In this document: in pieces, positions 14,071 through 20,889 of the stretch
Layout: each line of letters begins with the position of its first letter
How positions within the stretch are numbered: position 1 is the stretch's first letter
Source: CAZJCK01 sp964544635
Lineage (GTDB): Bacteria > Zixibacteria > MSB-5A5 > GN15 > FEB-12
Direction: 5' to 3'
Length of the DNA stretch: 20,889 nt
Assembly (NCBI GenBank): GCA_964544635.1
Contig: CAZJCK010000063.1
Span: forward strand, 1 to 20,889
Made by a program: the position numbers and the translations under genes
The notes under the pieces: model-generated
What the model saw: only the letters and a program-made list of their open reading frames with translations
Database searches by the model: none
What the model was told of the DNA's origin: nothing

Positions 14071-15510
14071 ATGAAACGACTGCTTGTAATAGCCCTGCTG
14101 AGTCTGGCCGCCGCGGCCATGGCGGCTGACGAGGGGGCCATCAATGAAAAGCTCATTGAGCGTTTTGAGGCGGACCTGACGAAGGCGCCGTTTTTGACGC
14201 CGATGCTGAACGCGACCACCAACAACAGCATCCGCGATCTGGCGCTAAACCGCGAGAAGATCATCGGCCATGACAAGCTGTTCAATGTCGAGGTAAAGGG
14301 GACCGGGATCATCGACCAGCAGGCATCGGGGCGGTGCTGGATCTTCGCCGGTGCCAACGTGGTGGCGCCGAAAGTAATGACCAAGCTGAACCAGTCCGAC
14401 TTTGAGTTGTCGCAGGCGTATGTAGCGTTCTGGGATAAGCTCGAGAAGTCGAACATCTTCATGGAGAAGATGATTGCGTTCCGGGATCGGGATCTGGATG
14501 ACCGCTCGCTGCAGAATTACCTGGACTGGGGAATCGGTGACGGTGGCTGGTGGAACTACTTTCAGACGCTGGTCAACAAGTACGGCGTGGTGCCGGCGTC
14601 GGTAATGCCGGAGACCAAACAGTCGGCGGGGACCGGGGTGTTGAATGGTCTGTTGAACTCCAAGCTGCGCCAGGCAACGGCGAATATCCGTGACATGCAC
14701 CAGGCCGGCAAGGGAGTGAGAGAACTGCGGATGTACAAGGAGCAGGTACTTTCGGAGATTTACCGTCTGCTGGTCCTGTCGTACGGTGAACCGCCGAAGG
14801 AGTTTACCTTCCGTTGGGAGTACAAGCCGAAGAAGACCGAGAAGGATTCGAGCGCGATCGATGTGGGAGATGAAGCATCGGTGATCGAACAGACATTCAC
14901 GCCGAAGTCGTTCATGGACGAGTTTTTCGGTGGCCGGATGGCTGAATATGCAGCCATTTCGCACAATCCGGCCAAAGAGTACGGGAAACTGTACCGGATG
15001 GAGGACGGCCGTAATGTGCAGGAAGTGGCGGACATGGAAGTGGTGAACCTGTCTATAGAGAAGCTTAAGGAGTATACCATTAAGTCGCTGATGGACAGCC
15101 AGATCGTCTGGTTCGCCTGTGACGTCGGCAAGGACAATTTCCGTGACTCCGGCCTGTTTGCGGTTAACGTGTATGATTACAACTCGGCATTCGGGATCAA
15201 CTTCGATGTCGAAAAGGAAGATCGGATCAAGTACGGCGACATGTCGCCGAATCATGCCATGGTGATCACGGCGGTCGATACGGCCGATGGTGGTGCGCCA
15301 CGCAAGTGGAAGGTGGAAAACAGCTGGGGGACCAAGACCGGCGACAAGGGGTACTGGACGATGCTCGATGACTGGTTCGACGAGTACGTGTTGCTGGTGA
15401 TGGTTGACAAGCGGTTGCTGGATGAATCGGATGCGGCGCTGTGGGATCAAGAGCCGGTAGTGGTAGAGGATTGGGAGCCTTTTTTCAGATCGTTGACAAG
15501 ATTGCGGTAG
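14071..15510 (+). CDS. Secreted C1B aminopeptidase (bleomycin hydrolase/PepC family)
   Basis: 479 aa from ATG 14071 (AAGGAG upstream). Papain-fold cysteine aminopeptidase: oxyanion Gln and nucleophile in DQQASGRCWIFAG (C89), catalytic His395 in PNHAMVITAVD and Asn417 in KVENSWGTKTGDKGYWTMLDDWFDEYV, all in family order and spacing. Unlike the well-known cytosolic members it begins with a clear Sec signal peptide (MKRLLVIALLSLAAAAMA, cleavage near residue 18-19), so it should act in the periplasm or outside. The C-terminal tail runs about 35 residues past the WFDEYVLLV end at which family members normally stop close to the active site, so the exopeptidase restraint may differ. Probable role: trimming imported or envelope peptides. 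Confidence 0.9.
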   Translation: MKRLLVIALLSLAAAAMAADEGAINEKLIERFEADLTKAPFLTPMLNATTNNSIRDLALNREKIIGHDKLFNVEVKGTGIIDQQASGRCWIFAGANVVAPKVMTKLNQSDFELSQAYVAFWDKLEKSNIFMEKMIAFRDRDLDDRSLQNYLDWGIGDGGWWNYFQTLVNKYGVVPASVMPETKQSAGTGVLNGLLNSKLRQATANIRDMHQAGKGVRELRMYKEQVLSEIYRLLVLSYGEPPKEFTFRWEYKPKKTEKDSSAIDVGDEASVIEQTFTPKSFMDEFFGGRMAEYAAISHNPAKEYGKLYRMEDGRNVQEVADMEVVNLSIEKLKEYTIKSLMDSQIVWFACDVGKDNFRDSGLFAVNVYDYNSAFGINFDVEKEDRIKYGDMSPNHAMVITAVDTADGGAPRKWKVENSWGTKTGDKGYWTMLDDWFDEYVLLVMVDKRLLDESDAALWDQEPVVVEDWEPFFRSLTRLR

Positions 15511-15550
15511 GGAGACTCACCTGAGCGGCGGGGTACCAGAGAATGAAGAC

Positions 15551-15576
15551 GGCAGCCTTGCAAGGCCAAGGCCGCC
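15551..15576. repeat. Diverged hairpin repeat with compensatory changes, copy 6
   Basis: GGCAGCCTTG, CAAGGC, CAAGGCCGCC followed by CTACGGAAGA, the same flank as copy 3. Two arm positions changed on both sides (CC/GG to TG/CA), so pairing is kept. It lies in the leader of the FAD oxidase gene. Confidence 0.7.
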
Positions 15577-15602
15577 CTACGGAAGATGCGAAGGGCCAAG
15601 TA

Positions 15603-16964
15603 GTGAGTGTGATTGACCGGTTAAGAGATTTAGTGCCGAGTGATCAGTTTTCGACGCAGGCTGATCAACTCAAGGTGGCGAGTGAGGATGAGTCAACGAT
15701 TGCCGGGGTACTGCCGGAGGCGGTGATCTGGGCGATGTCGCCGGAAGAAGTGCAGCAAGTCGTCAAGACATGCTACGAGTCCGGCACGCCCGTCACGACC
15801 CGCGGTGGTGGCAGTGCACTCGAGGGGTCGGCGATTCCGGTGCAGGGCGGGGTGGTGCTCGATCTCTCCCGTATGGCCAATGTCCTCAAGTACTGGCCGG
15901 AAGATTTGCAGGTGCGGGTCGAGCCGGGAATCATCTATGACAATCTCAATAACAAGCTGAAGCGCGACGGCCTGTTCTTCCCGCCCTCCCCCGGTGGTTC
16001 GGGTGATCTAGCCACGATCGGCGGGATGATTGCAACCAACGCCAGCGGCATCTATTCGGTTAAATACGGCGCGACCCGGGAGTACATCCTGGAGCTTGAT
16101 GTAGTGATCGGGACGGGGGAACGCATGTCGCTGGGCAACCGTGCAATCAAACGTTCGAGCGGCTACAACCTGGTTGAACTGGTCTGCGGCTCGGAGGGTA
16201 CGCTCGCAGTTATCTGCAACGCCACCATACGTTTATCAGGCTTACCTGAAGGGCGACTTCAGGCCGCATATCATTTTCCGGACGACGTATCGGGGGCCAG
16301 GGCGGTCAGTGAGATGCGTCGCTACGGACTCGATATTGCGGCCATCGAGTTCATGGACAGCGAGGTAATGACGGCCCTGAACCTGCTCAAGGAGTATGGC
16401 CTGAAGGAGTCGCCGACGCTTTTCCTGGAGTTTCATGGGCCGGACGAAGTGACATCGGCGAACAAGGAACTGGCCAACGACGTATGCGAGGAGCTCGGTG
16501 GTGAGGAGTTCCGGTTGCGGGATGACCACAATCCGTGGGAGATCAGACACTGGGTAACGGAGGCGATCAAGCACCGGAAAAAGGGGTTTACGATCATCAG
16601 AAACGACGTCGCCTTCCCCATCTCCAGACTGCCGGATATGATCGGATATTGTCATGAGCTGTCGAAGGAAACGGGGTTAATGATCCATGCCTTCGGGCAT
16701 GTCGGGATGGGCCTGCTGCATGCCCTGATACTGGCTGACCGTGAGGATGCATCGAGCTGGAACGCCGGGATGGAAGCGAACCGCAAGATCGTCGAGAAGG
16801 CGGTGGCGCTTGATGGGACGGTATCGGGTGAGCATGGGATTGGTCTCGGGCACAAGGAGGCAATGGTGCTGGAGCACGGCGATGCAATCGAGCTGATGCG
16901 AAAGATTAAGAAGCAGTTCGATCCAAAAGGTATTCTGAATCCGGGCAAGATATTCGATTTGTAG
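15603..16964 (+). CDS. FAD-binding oxidoreductase, GlcD / D-lactate dehydrogenase type
   Basis: 453 aa from GTG 15603 (AAGGG 7 nt upstream, product begins MSVIDRLRDLV as relatives do). An ATG at 15543 is in frame, but the 20 residues it adds are encoded by a dispersed hairpin repeat. VAO-type fold: FAD domain with TRGGGSALEGSAIP (about 66-79), the GGSGDLATIGGMIATNASG diphosphate loop and YGATREYILELDVVIGTG, followed by the cap domain. The C-terminal metal-site motif is GHVGMGLLH instead of the usual GHxGDGNxH, and VSGEHGIGLGHKEAM is intact. It oxidises a 2-hydroxy acid such as glycolate or D-lactate; the exact substrate cannot be read. No GlcE or GlcF partner is adjacent. Confidence 0.9.
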   Translation: MSVIDRLRDLVPSDQFSTQADQLKVASEDESTIAGVLPEAVIWAMSPEEVQQVVKTCYESGTPVTTRGGGSALEGSAIPVQGGVVLDLSRMANVLKYWPEDLQVRVEPGIIYDNLNNKLKRDGLFFPPSPGGSGDLATIGGMIATNASGIYSVKYGATREYILELDVVIGTGERMSLGNRAIKRSSGYNLVELVCGSEGTLAVICNATIRLSGLPEGRLQAAYHFPDDVSGARAVSEMRRYGLDIAAIEFMDSEVMTALNLLKEYGLKESPTLFLEFHGPDEVTSANKELANDVCEELGGEEFRLRDDHNPWEIRHWVTEAIKHRKKGFTIIRNDVAFPISRLPDMIGYCHELSKETGLMIHAFGHVGMGLLHALILADREDASSWNAGMEANRKIVEKAVALDGTVSGEHGIGLGHKEAMVLEHGDAIELMRKIKKQFDPKGILNPGKIFDL

Positions 16965-17029
16965 GCTGGATCGGCTGAACAATGCCGACGCTGGGCCGTT
17001 TTATGGGTACAGCCTAACAGGAGTACCCA

Positions 17030-18451
17030 ATGAAGAGTCATCGAATCGTTCTATCAGTCGTTCTTGTCGTTTCTATTATCGCAGTATCGGCATTGGCCGC
17101 GGAGGCGCAGCCGACGCTGACAACCCGGCTGGTGGCCGACGGTCTGTCGTCGCCGGTTTATGCCACCTCTCCCCCGTCTGATAACAGCCGCCTGTTCATC
17201 GTCGAGCGCGGCGGCGCGATCAAGGTCGTTCGCAACGACACCCTGCTGTCGCGGCCGTTTCTAAACATCTCGTCGGAGATCGTATCCGGCGGCGAGCAGG
17301 GGTTGCTGGGGCTGGTGTTTCATCCGCAGTATGCCTCCAACGGTTATTTCTTCATCAACTATACCAATTCAAACGGCGACACTCACGTCGAGCGGATAGT
17401 GGTTTCGACCGATCCGGACTCGGCCGACATGTCCGCGCGGGATACCTTGCTGGTGGTCGACCAGCCGTTTTCGAACCACAATGCCGGCATGCTGGCGTTC
17501 GGGCCGACCGATGGATATCTTTACATCGGCCTCGGTGACGGTGGTGATGCCAATGATCCGGCCAACCGGGCGCAGGATCCGACCACGCTCCTGGGCAAGA
17601 TGTTGCGGATTGACATAAACGGCGCGTTGCCGTACGAGATACCGTCGGACAATCCGTATGCCGGCAAGCCCGACACGCTGGATGAGATCTGGGCGTTCGG
17701 TTTGCGCAATCCGTGGCGATACGCCTTTGATCGACAGACTGCCGACCTGTATATCGCCGACGTTGGCCAGGGAACGTGGGAGGAAGTCAGCTTTCAGCCG
17801 GCATCGAGCGCCGGCGGCGAAAATTACGGCTGGCGGTTAAAGGAGGGGCCTGACTGCTTTATTCCATCAAGCGGCTGTGATCCGACAAACAGCCTGGTTG
17901 ATCCAATTTCGTACTATTCCCACGGCGGCAGTCCATTCCGGTGTTCCATAACGGGCGGCTTTGTGTATCGCGGCTGCGCCATCCCGGATCTGGACGGGCA
18001 TTACTTATTTGCGGACTATTGCGCCGGTCGAATCTGGTCGTATCGGTATGTGAGCGGATCGATCATGGATTCCACGGAGTGGACGTCGCAGTTGAATCCG
18101 ACCAACGCGCGGATAACATCGTTCGGTCAGGATGCCGCGGGGGAACTATATATCGTCAATTTCTCCAATGCCGAGGTGCTGAAGATCATTCCGTCGAGTG
18201 GCGAGGTGGACTGCCCGATCGATCCGTGCTGTGAGGGTCAACGGGGTGACCTCAACGGCGACGGCGCGGATGCCGGGCCGGCTGATCTGGCCTTTATGGT
18301 CGACTTCCTGTTTGACGGCGGGATGGCGCCGGTCTGTGGTCCGGAGGGAAATGTAAATGGTACCGGTCCGGAATTGCCAGACTCGATCGACCTGGCGTAT
18401 TTCGTGGATTACCTGTTTGCCGGCGGCGCCGCTCCGGTAGCCTGTCCATAG
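17030..18451 (+). CDS. Secreted sugar dehydrogenase-like beta-propeller with dockerin-like tail
   Basis: 473 aa from ATG 17030 (AGGAG upstream). Signal peptide about 1-26 (ends AAEAQ). Residues 28-390 match the soluble aldose dehydrogenase/PQQ-dependent propeller: LFIVERGGAIKVV, GEQGLLGLVFHPQY, VDQPFSNHNAGMLAFGPTDGYLYIGLGDGGD, LGKMLRIDING, IWAFGLRNPWRYAFD, YIADVGQGTWEEVSF and GGENYGW. After a Cys-rich linker (CPIDPCCEGQ, 395-404) comes a duplicated EF-hand-like unit: GDLNGDG...DLAFMVDFLFDGG and GNVNGTG...DLAYFVDYLFAGG. This resembles a type I dockerin pair, a calcium-stabilised attachment module. Enzymatic substrate unknown. Confidence 0.87.
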   Translation: MKSHRIVLSVVLVVSIIAVSALAAEAQPTLTTRLVADGLSSPVYATSPPSDNSRLFIVERGGAIKVVRNDTLLSRPFLNISSEIVSGGEQGLLGLVFHPQYASNGYFFINYTNSNGDTHVERIVVSTDPDSADMSARDTLLVVDQPFSNHNAGMLAFGPTDGYLYIGLGDGGDANDPANRAQDPTTLLGKMLRIDINGALPYEIPSDNPYAGKPDTLDEIWAFGLRNPWRYAFDRQTADLYIADVGQGTWEEVSFQPASSAGGENYGWRLKEGPDCFIPSSGCDPTNSLVDPISYYSHGGSPFRCSITGGFVYRGCAIPDLDGHYLFADYCAGRIWSYRYVSGSIMDSTEWTSQLNPTNARITSFGQDAAGELYIVNFSNAEVLKIIPSSGEVDCPIDPCCEGQRGDLNGDGADAGPADLAFMVDFLFDGGMAPVCGPEGNVNGTGPELPDSIDLAYFVDYLFAGGAAPVACP

Positions 18452-18466
18452 TTTGTAAACCGGTGC

Positions 18467-18495
18467 TTGACCTGGCAGGGGTCTGCCGATATATT
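18467..18495 (+). promoter_or_regulatory. Promoter of the first DUF1573 gene
   Basis: TTGACC (18467-18472), 17 nt, TATATT (18490-18495), about 48 nt before the ATG at 18543. It shows that the gene is not simply co-transcribed with the propeller gene. Confidence 0.75.
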
Positions 18496-18542
18496 CGCTC
18501 ATCGTCGGAACTGTATAGCGGTGAGTGGTTTATAAAGGCATT

Positions 18543-19250
18543 ATGAAGAACCTGGCAGCGATAGTCGGTACGGTACTGCTTCTTGCGGGACAGGTATCGT
18601 CAAGCCCCAAAATTGAGATTCCCCATGACAGGATCGAGTTCGGGTATATCCCGTTCGGTTCGACAGTGAGTCATACGTTGTGGATCAAGTCGATCGGCAG
18701 CGACACGCTGGTAATTGACACCATTGTCACCGGTTGCAGTTGTGCCACGTCGCCGCTCTCGAATGCCCGGATCGCCCCGGGCGACAGTCTGGAAGTGTCA
18801 TTCACCTGGGACTTGCAGCGGCGCATCGGTCCGAGCGGGGTGTATCCTCGAATCCAGACGAATGCACGTCCGGAACCATACTACATCCACCTGACCGGTA
18901 CCACCACCAAGTCGGCCGGCGAGTTACGTCCGGTTACCATGCTGCCGTTCCGTCTGGCGTTCGCTCGGACGCAGTCTAACTCGGTCGATACGGTCGAGGT
19001 CACGGTTAAGAATCATTCGGATGAGACGATAGCTGTGACGCCTGTTTCATACCAACCGCCGCATGTTGACTACAGCCTGCCGGACAGTATCGGCGCTGGT
19101 GAAACGGTGGTTGGCCGGGTGTGGGTACGCCCGGAGTACCTGGACGAGGAGTTTCAGGGTTCGATAACGTTTTTGTTGTCGGATTCGCGGGAACGCTCGA
19201 TTACCATACCGTACCATCGGCGATTTTTCCTGCCGGAGGCTAAGGAATAG
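18543..19250 (+). CDS. DUF1573 family exported protein, Cys-x-Cys form
   Basis: 235 aa from ATG 18543 with AAAGG 7 nt upstream; a GTG at 18525 adds 6 residues and is less likely. Signal peptide about 1-21. The mature protein begins with an Ig/ASH-like beta domain: IEFGYIPFGSTVSHTLWIKSIGSDTLVIDTI, then the family cysteines in VTGCSCATSPL (C65, C67), then IAPGDSLEVSF and a second beta domain ending in SITIPYHRRFF. DUF1573 proteins have no agreed function. Exported, close paralogue of the next gene, which has TGA in place of C65. Own promoter. Confidence 0.85.
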   Translation: MKNLAAIVGTVLLLAGQVSSSPKIEIPHDRIEFGYIPFGSTVSHTLWIKSIGSDTLVIDTIVTGCSCATSPLSNARIAPGDSLEVSFTWDLQRRIGPSGVYPRIQTNARPEPYYIHLTGTTTKSAGELRPVTMLPFRLAFARTQSNSVDTVEVTVKNHSDETIAVTPVSYQPPHVDYSLPDSIGAGETVVGRVWVRPEYLDEEFQGSITFLLSDSRERSITIPYHRRFFLPEAKE

Positions 19251-19332
19251 ATGAATCTGATCCATTAGTTGCCGACGGGGTATAAGGGTTGAGCATTTTG
19301 ACGATAACGGGGTGGAGAGGCTTAGTCGAGCC

Positions 19333-19360
19333 TTGACGAATGACGATAATTGGCTATACT
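19333..19360 (+). promoter_or_regulatory. Promoter of the second DUF1573 gene
   Basis: TTGACG (19333-19338), 16 nt, TATACT (19355-19360), about 36 nt before the ATG at 19396. A good match, and it argues that the gene with the internal TGA is transcribed in its own right. Confidence 0.75.
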
Positions 19361-19395
19361 TGACAGATAGCAATTCGATAAAGGGAAATCTGAAT

Positions 19396-20154
19396 ATGAG
19401 ACGACCGTTACAAACATCCGGAACTATCCTGGGCCTGCTGGTTGTCGCCCTTTTGGTGTTTGGCTTGGCCGGAGTCGCCGATGCAGCGCCACGGCTGTCG
19501 ATTCCGGAATCGGTATTCAATTTCGGCTATTGTCCGCAGAACTCGGCTGTCAGCCATGATTTCTGGTTGTACTCAACGGGCGATGCTGAGCTGAAGATCC
19601 TGAAAGTGGTGCCTGGCTGAGGCTGCACCAAAGCACCTCTCGACCGAGACGTGCTCGCTGTCGGTGACAGCACCAGGTTAGAGATCATTTTCCATACCAA
19701 GCGTTACAGCCGCCGCATGATCAAGCGTCCGCGCATCCAGACCAATGAGGGTCCGCCGGACAAGTACGTGCAGATCATTTCTGAGATCGTGACACGGCCC
19801 GACTCTACCTATCCGGTCATCGTCAAGCCGTACAAGCTGGACCTGTCGCAGTACAGCGACAAGGTGGTTGACGAAATCACGTTTGAGATCGAGAATGTAT
19901 CGGACATGGATTTGAGCGTGACGATGATCGCGCAACCATCCAAGCTGATGAATATCACGATGCCGGAGATGATTAAGGCTCAGTCAACTGCTGAAGCCGT
20001 CATCAAACTGACGAAAGAAGGCATTGCCGAAGGTTTTGAAAAGTCGTTTACGTTTGAACTGGATGATGAAAAAACCAGTCGGTTTACCGTGCCGGTGAAA
20101 CGAACGATTCGCCTGCCGGGCGACATTCCCGGTCATTCGGCGGCCGGCCAGTAA
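19396..20154 (+). CDS. Probable selenoprotein: DUF1573 family exported protein with in-frame TGA (Sec75)
   Basis: 252 aa if TGA 19618-19620 is read as selenocysteine. ATG 19396 is preceded by AAGGGA at 9 nt. Signal peptide about 1-30 (cleaved after VADA), then FNFGYCPQNSAVSHDFWLYSTGDAELKILKVVPG-Sec-GCTKAPL and on through LAVGDSTRLEIIFH, RPRIQTNEGPPDKYVQI and a second beta domain to TAA. The paralogue at 18543 aligns without gaps across the TGA: its Cys65-Ser-Cys67 becomes Sec75-Gly-Cys77. Downstream codons keep the frame and family sequence for 177 residues, and a bSECIS-like hairpin follows the TGA. Alternatives: a recent nonsense mutation (pseudogene) or a sequencing error. A restart at GTG 19651 would lose the signal peptide and has no ribosome site. 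Ends in a strong terminator. Confidence 0.8.
19618..19655 (+). promoter_or_regulatory. Sec codon TGA plus bacterial SECIS-like stem-loop
   Basis: TGA at 19618-19620. From 19632 to 19655 the RNA folds into AGCAC/GTGCT, one C-C mismatch, TCTC/GAGA and a GACC tetraloop (19642-19645). The loop's first base is G and lies 22 nt after the TGA. Bacterial SECIS hairpins need a small apical loop with an early G about 16-37 nt after UGA, so position and shape both fit. Confidence 0.72.
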
Positions 20155-20185
20155 GAACGTTCGACCCCGACTACTGACAAAGAGA

Positions 20186-20214
20186 AAGCCCGCCTCATCG
20201 AGGCGGGCTTTTTT
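20186..20214 (+). terminator. Strong rho-independent terminator after the second DUF1573 gene
   Basis: Perfect 10-bp stem AAGCCCGCCT, loop CATCG, AGGCGGGCTT, then TTTT. The A-rich left flank (AGAGAAA) gives TTTCTCT on the other strand, so it may also end the convergent GWxTD transcript. Confidence 0.9.
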
Positions 20215-20241
20215 GTCTTCGTTGCGGTACCGGTTTGGCTG

Positions 20242-20889
20242 TCAGTTTTCGAGATCCAGCTCCTCGATCCGTCCGGTGTTAACCATCTCCTGCCAGGCCT
20301 TGTCGTACGGCTCACCATCGACATTAGAATGGGCAAGCCGGTATTCGCCACTCGAGTACGGGTCGACGAAGATGAAGTACTTGCCTTCTTCTATCAGGTA
20401 GTAGTACCAGATGGTGAACGGGTCGCCGTTGACGGGCGCGGCGAAGTCGTTGATCTGATACGGTTGGCCGTATGTCATGTAAATGCGGCCGCGATCCTGG
20501 TTCCAGCCGTTGGTCCGTTCCTCATTGGTCGAAAAGCGCTCGTTGACATAGCGGTAGCGCTCGATTAATTCGAAGCGGTTTTCGATTGCCCGGGTAGTCG
20601 GATCGATATCCTTCTCGCGCCAGAACTGGGAGAGGAAGTTCTCTTTGCCGCGATCGGACAGGCTGCTGAGGGTCCGCTTTTGTTCGGGTGTGAGCATATA
20701 AGCAACGAGTTGTTCTTTTTGCTTGAGCGTCATGCGCTCGTAAGGATCCCCGGGGATAGTCCCGGTGCGATCAGGGGCTGATGCGGCCACGGCTTTCAGC
20801 TCGGACGGTGAGATAATGCGCAGGGGGACCTCGATATTGGACGACGAGCGGGTGACGCGGTTCTCCAGTTTCATATGGATGGAATAGAC
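20242..20889 (-). CDS. GWxTD domain protein, C-terminal part (5' end beyond window)
   Basis: At least 215 codons; the frame stays open past the first ATG (20874) to the window edge and no ribosome site precedes that ATG, so the true start lies outside. The visible part opens with a beta stretch (RSSSNIEVPLRII) and continues with a helical region LTPEQKRTLSSLSDRGKENFLSQFWREKDIDPTT, then the signature NGWNQDRGRIYMTYGQPYQI, YYYLIEEGKYFIFVD and an acidic end. In this family the signature is GWxTDRG; here Thr is replaced by Gln (GWNQDRG). GWxTD proteins are exported proteins of unknown function, found mainly in FCB-group and related candidate phyla, which supports the lineage guess. Confidence 0.85.
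   Translation of the reverse strand, partial: VYSIHMKLENRVTRSSSNIEVPLRIISPSELKAVAASAPDRTGTIPGDPYERMTLKQKEQLVAYMLTPEQKRTLSSLSDRGKENFLSQFWREKDIDPTTRAIENRFELIERYRYVNERFSTNEERTNGWNQDRGRIYMTYGQPYQINDFAAPVNGDPFTIWYYYLIEEGKYFIFVDPYSSGEYRLAHSNVDGEPYDKAWQEMVNTGRIEELDLEN

Noticed and set aside
14245..15450. 401-codon open frame opposite the aminopeptidase
   Set aside because: Antisense shadow; the plus strand has the full catalytic triad and signal peptide.
19396..19620. Reading the second DUF1573 gene as a 74-aa protein or plain pseudogene
   Set aside because: The frame, family similarity and codon pattern continue after TGA, the TGA sits on the motif cysteine, and a SECIS-like stem follows. Pseudogene stays the main alternative but explains less.
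19651..20154. Separate gene starting at GTG 19651
   Set aside because: No ribosome site, no signal peptide, and it would begin in the middle of a beta domain; the GTG also lies inside the proposed SECIS stem.

Overview
The window is a GC-rich stretch of a Gram-negative bacterial chromosome with single-copy housekeeping genes and no insertion sequence, integrase or CRISPR array. Three things point (as inference) to an uncultured lineage of the FCB superphylum, most like candidate phylum Zixibacteria: a GWxTD-domain protein at the right edge, a secreted sugar-dehydrogenase-like propeller with a C-terminal dockerin-like tail ending in a YLFAGG-type helix, and small hairpin repeats of several families in almost every intergenic gap.

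Layout. 1-570: repeats, including two 130-bp direct copies. 571-2112 (-): histidine ammonia-lyase. 2398-3252 (+): DEDDh exonuclease fused to a WYL-like domain, convergent with a 72-aa two-helix membrane protein (3255-3473, -). 3474-4152: hairpin repeats and a tRNA-Ala(GGC) on the minus strand with its own promoter and terminator. 4153-5577 (-): 14-helix-type MFS exporter. 5746-7748 (+): ECF sigma factor, membrane anti-sigma protein and lipoprotein in one operon ending in a terminator. 7835-8506 (+): deoxyribose-phosphate aldolase. 8615-11668 (+): tight operon of a zinc-ribbon miniprotein, an archaemetzincin-like protein with a damaged active site, and an MrfA-like DEAD/H helicase with a C-terminal four-cysteine cluster. 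11669-12484: repeats, a DUF2892 membrane protein and two terminator-like hairpins. 12485-13912 (-): histidyl-tRNA synthetase. 14071-15510 (+): bleomycin-hydrolase-type C1 aminopeptidase with a signal peptide. 15603-16964 (+): GlcD-like FAD oxidase. 17030-18451 (+): sugar-dehydrogenase-like propeller. 18543-19250 and 19396-20154 (+): two DUF1573 proteins. 20242-end (-): GWxTD protein, cut by the window edge.

The most interesting feature is the second DUF1573 gene. It carries one in-frame TGA at codon 75. The TGA sits exactly where the neighbouring paralogue, and the family's CxC motif, has cysteine. The frame continues with conserved sequence for another 177 codons to a TAA and a strong terminator. 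A 24-nt stem-loop starts 12 nt after the TGA, with a GACC apical loop whose G is 22 nt downstream, which fits the bacterial SECIS consensus. I read it as a probable exported selenoprotein with a Sec-Gly-Cys motif next to a Cys-Ser-Cys paralogue. This needs confirmation that the genome has selA, selB, selC and selD.

Other points worth following are the archaemetzincin with HQxxH in place of HExxH, the exonuclease-WYL fusion, the exported C1 aminopeptidase under a promoter covered by two palindromes, and the hairpin repeats whose arms show compensatory changes between copies. Product calls rest on motif recognition by eye; no database search was run.
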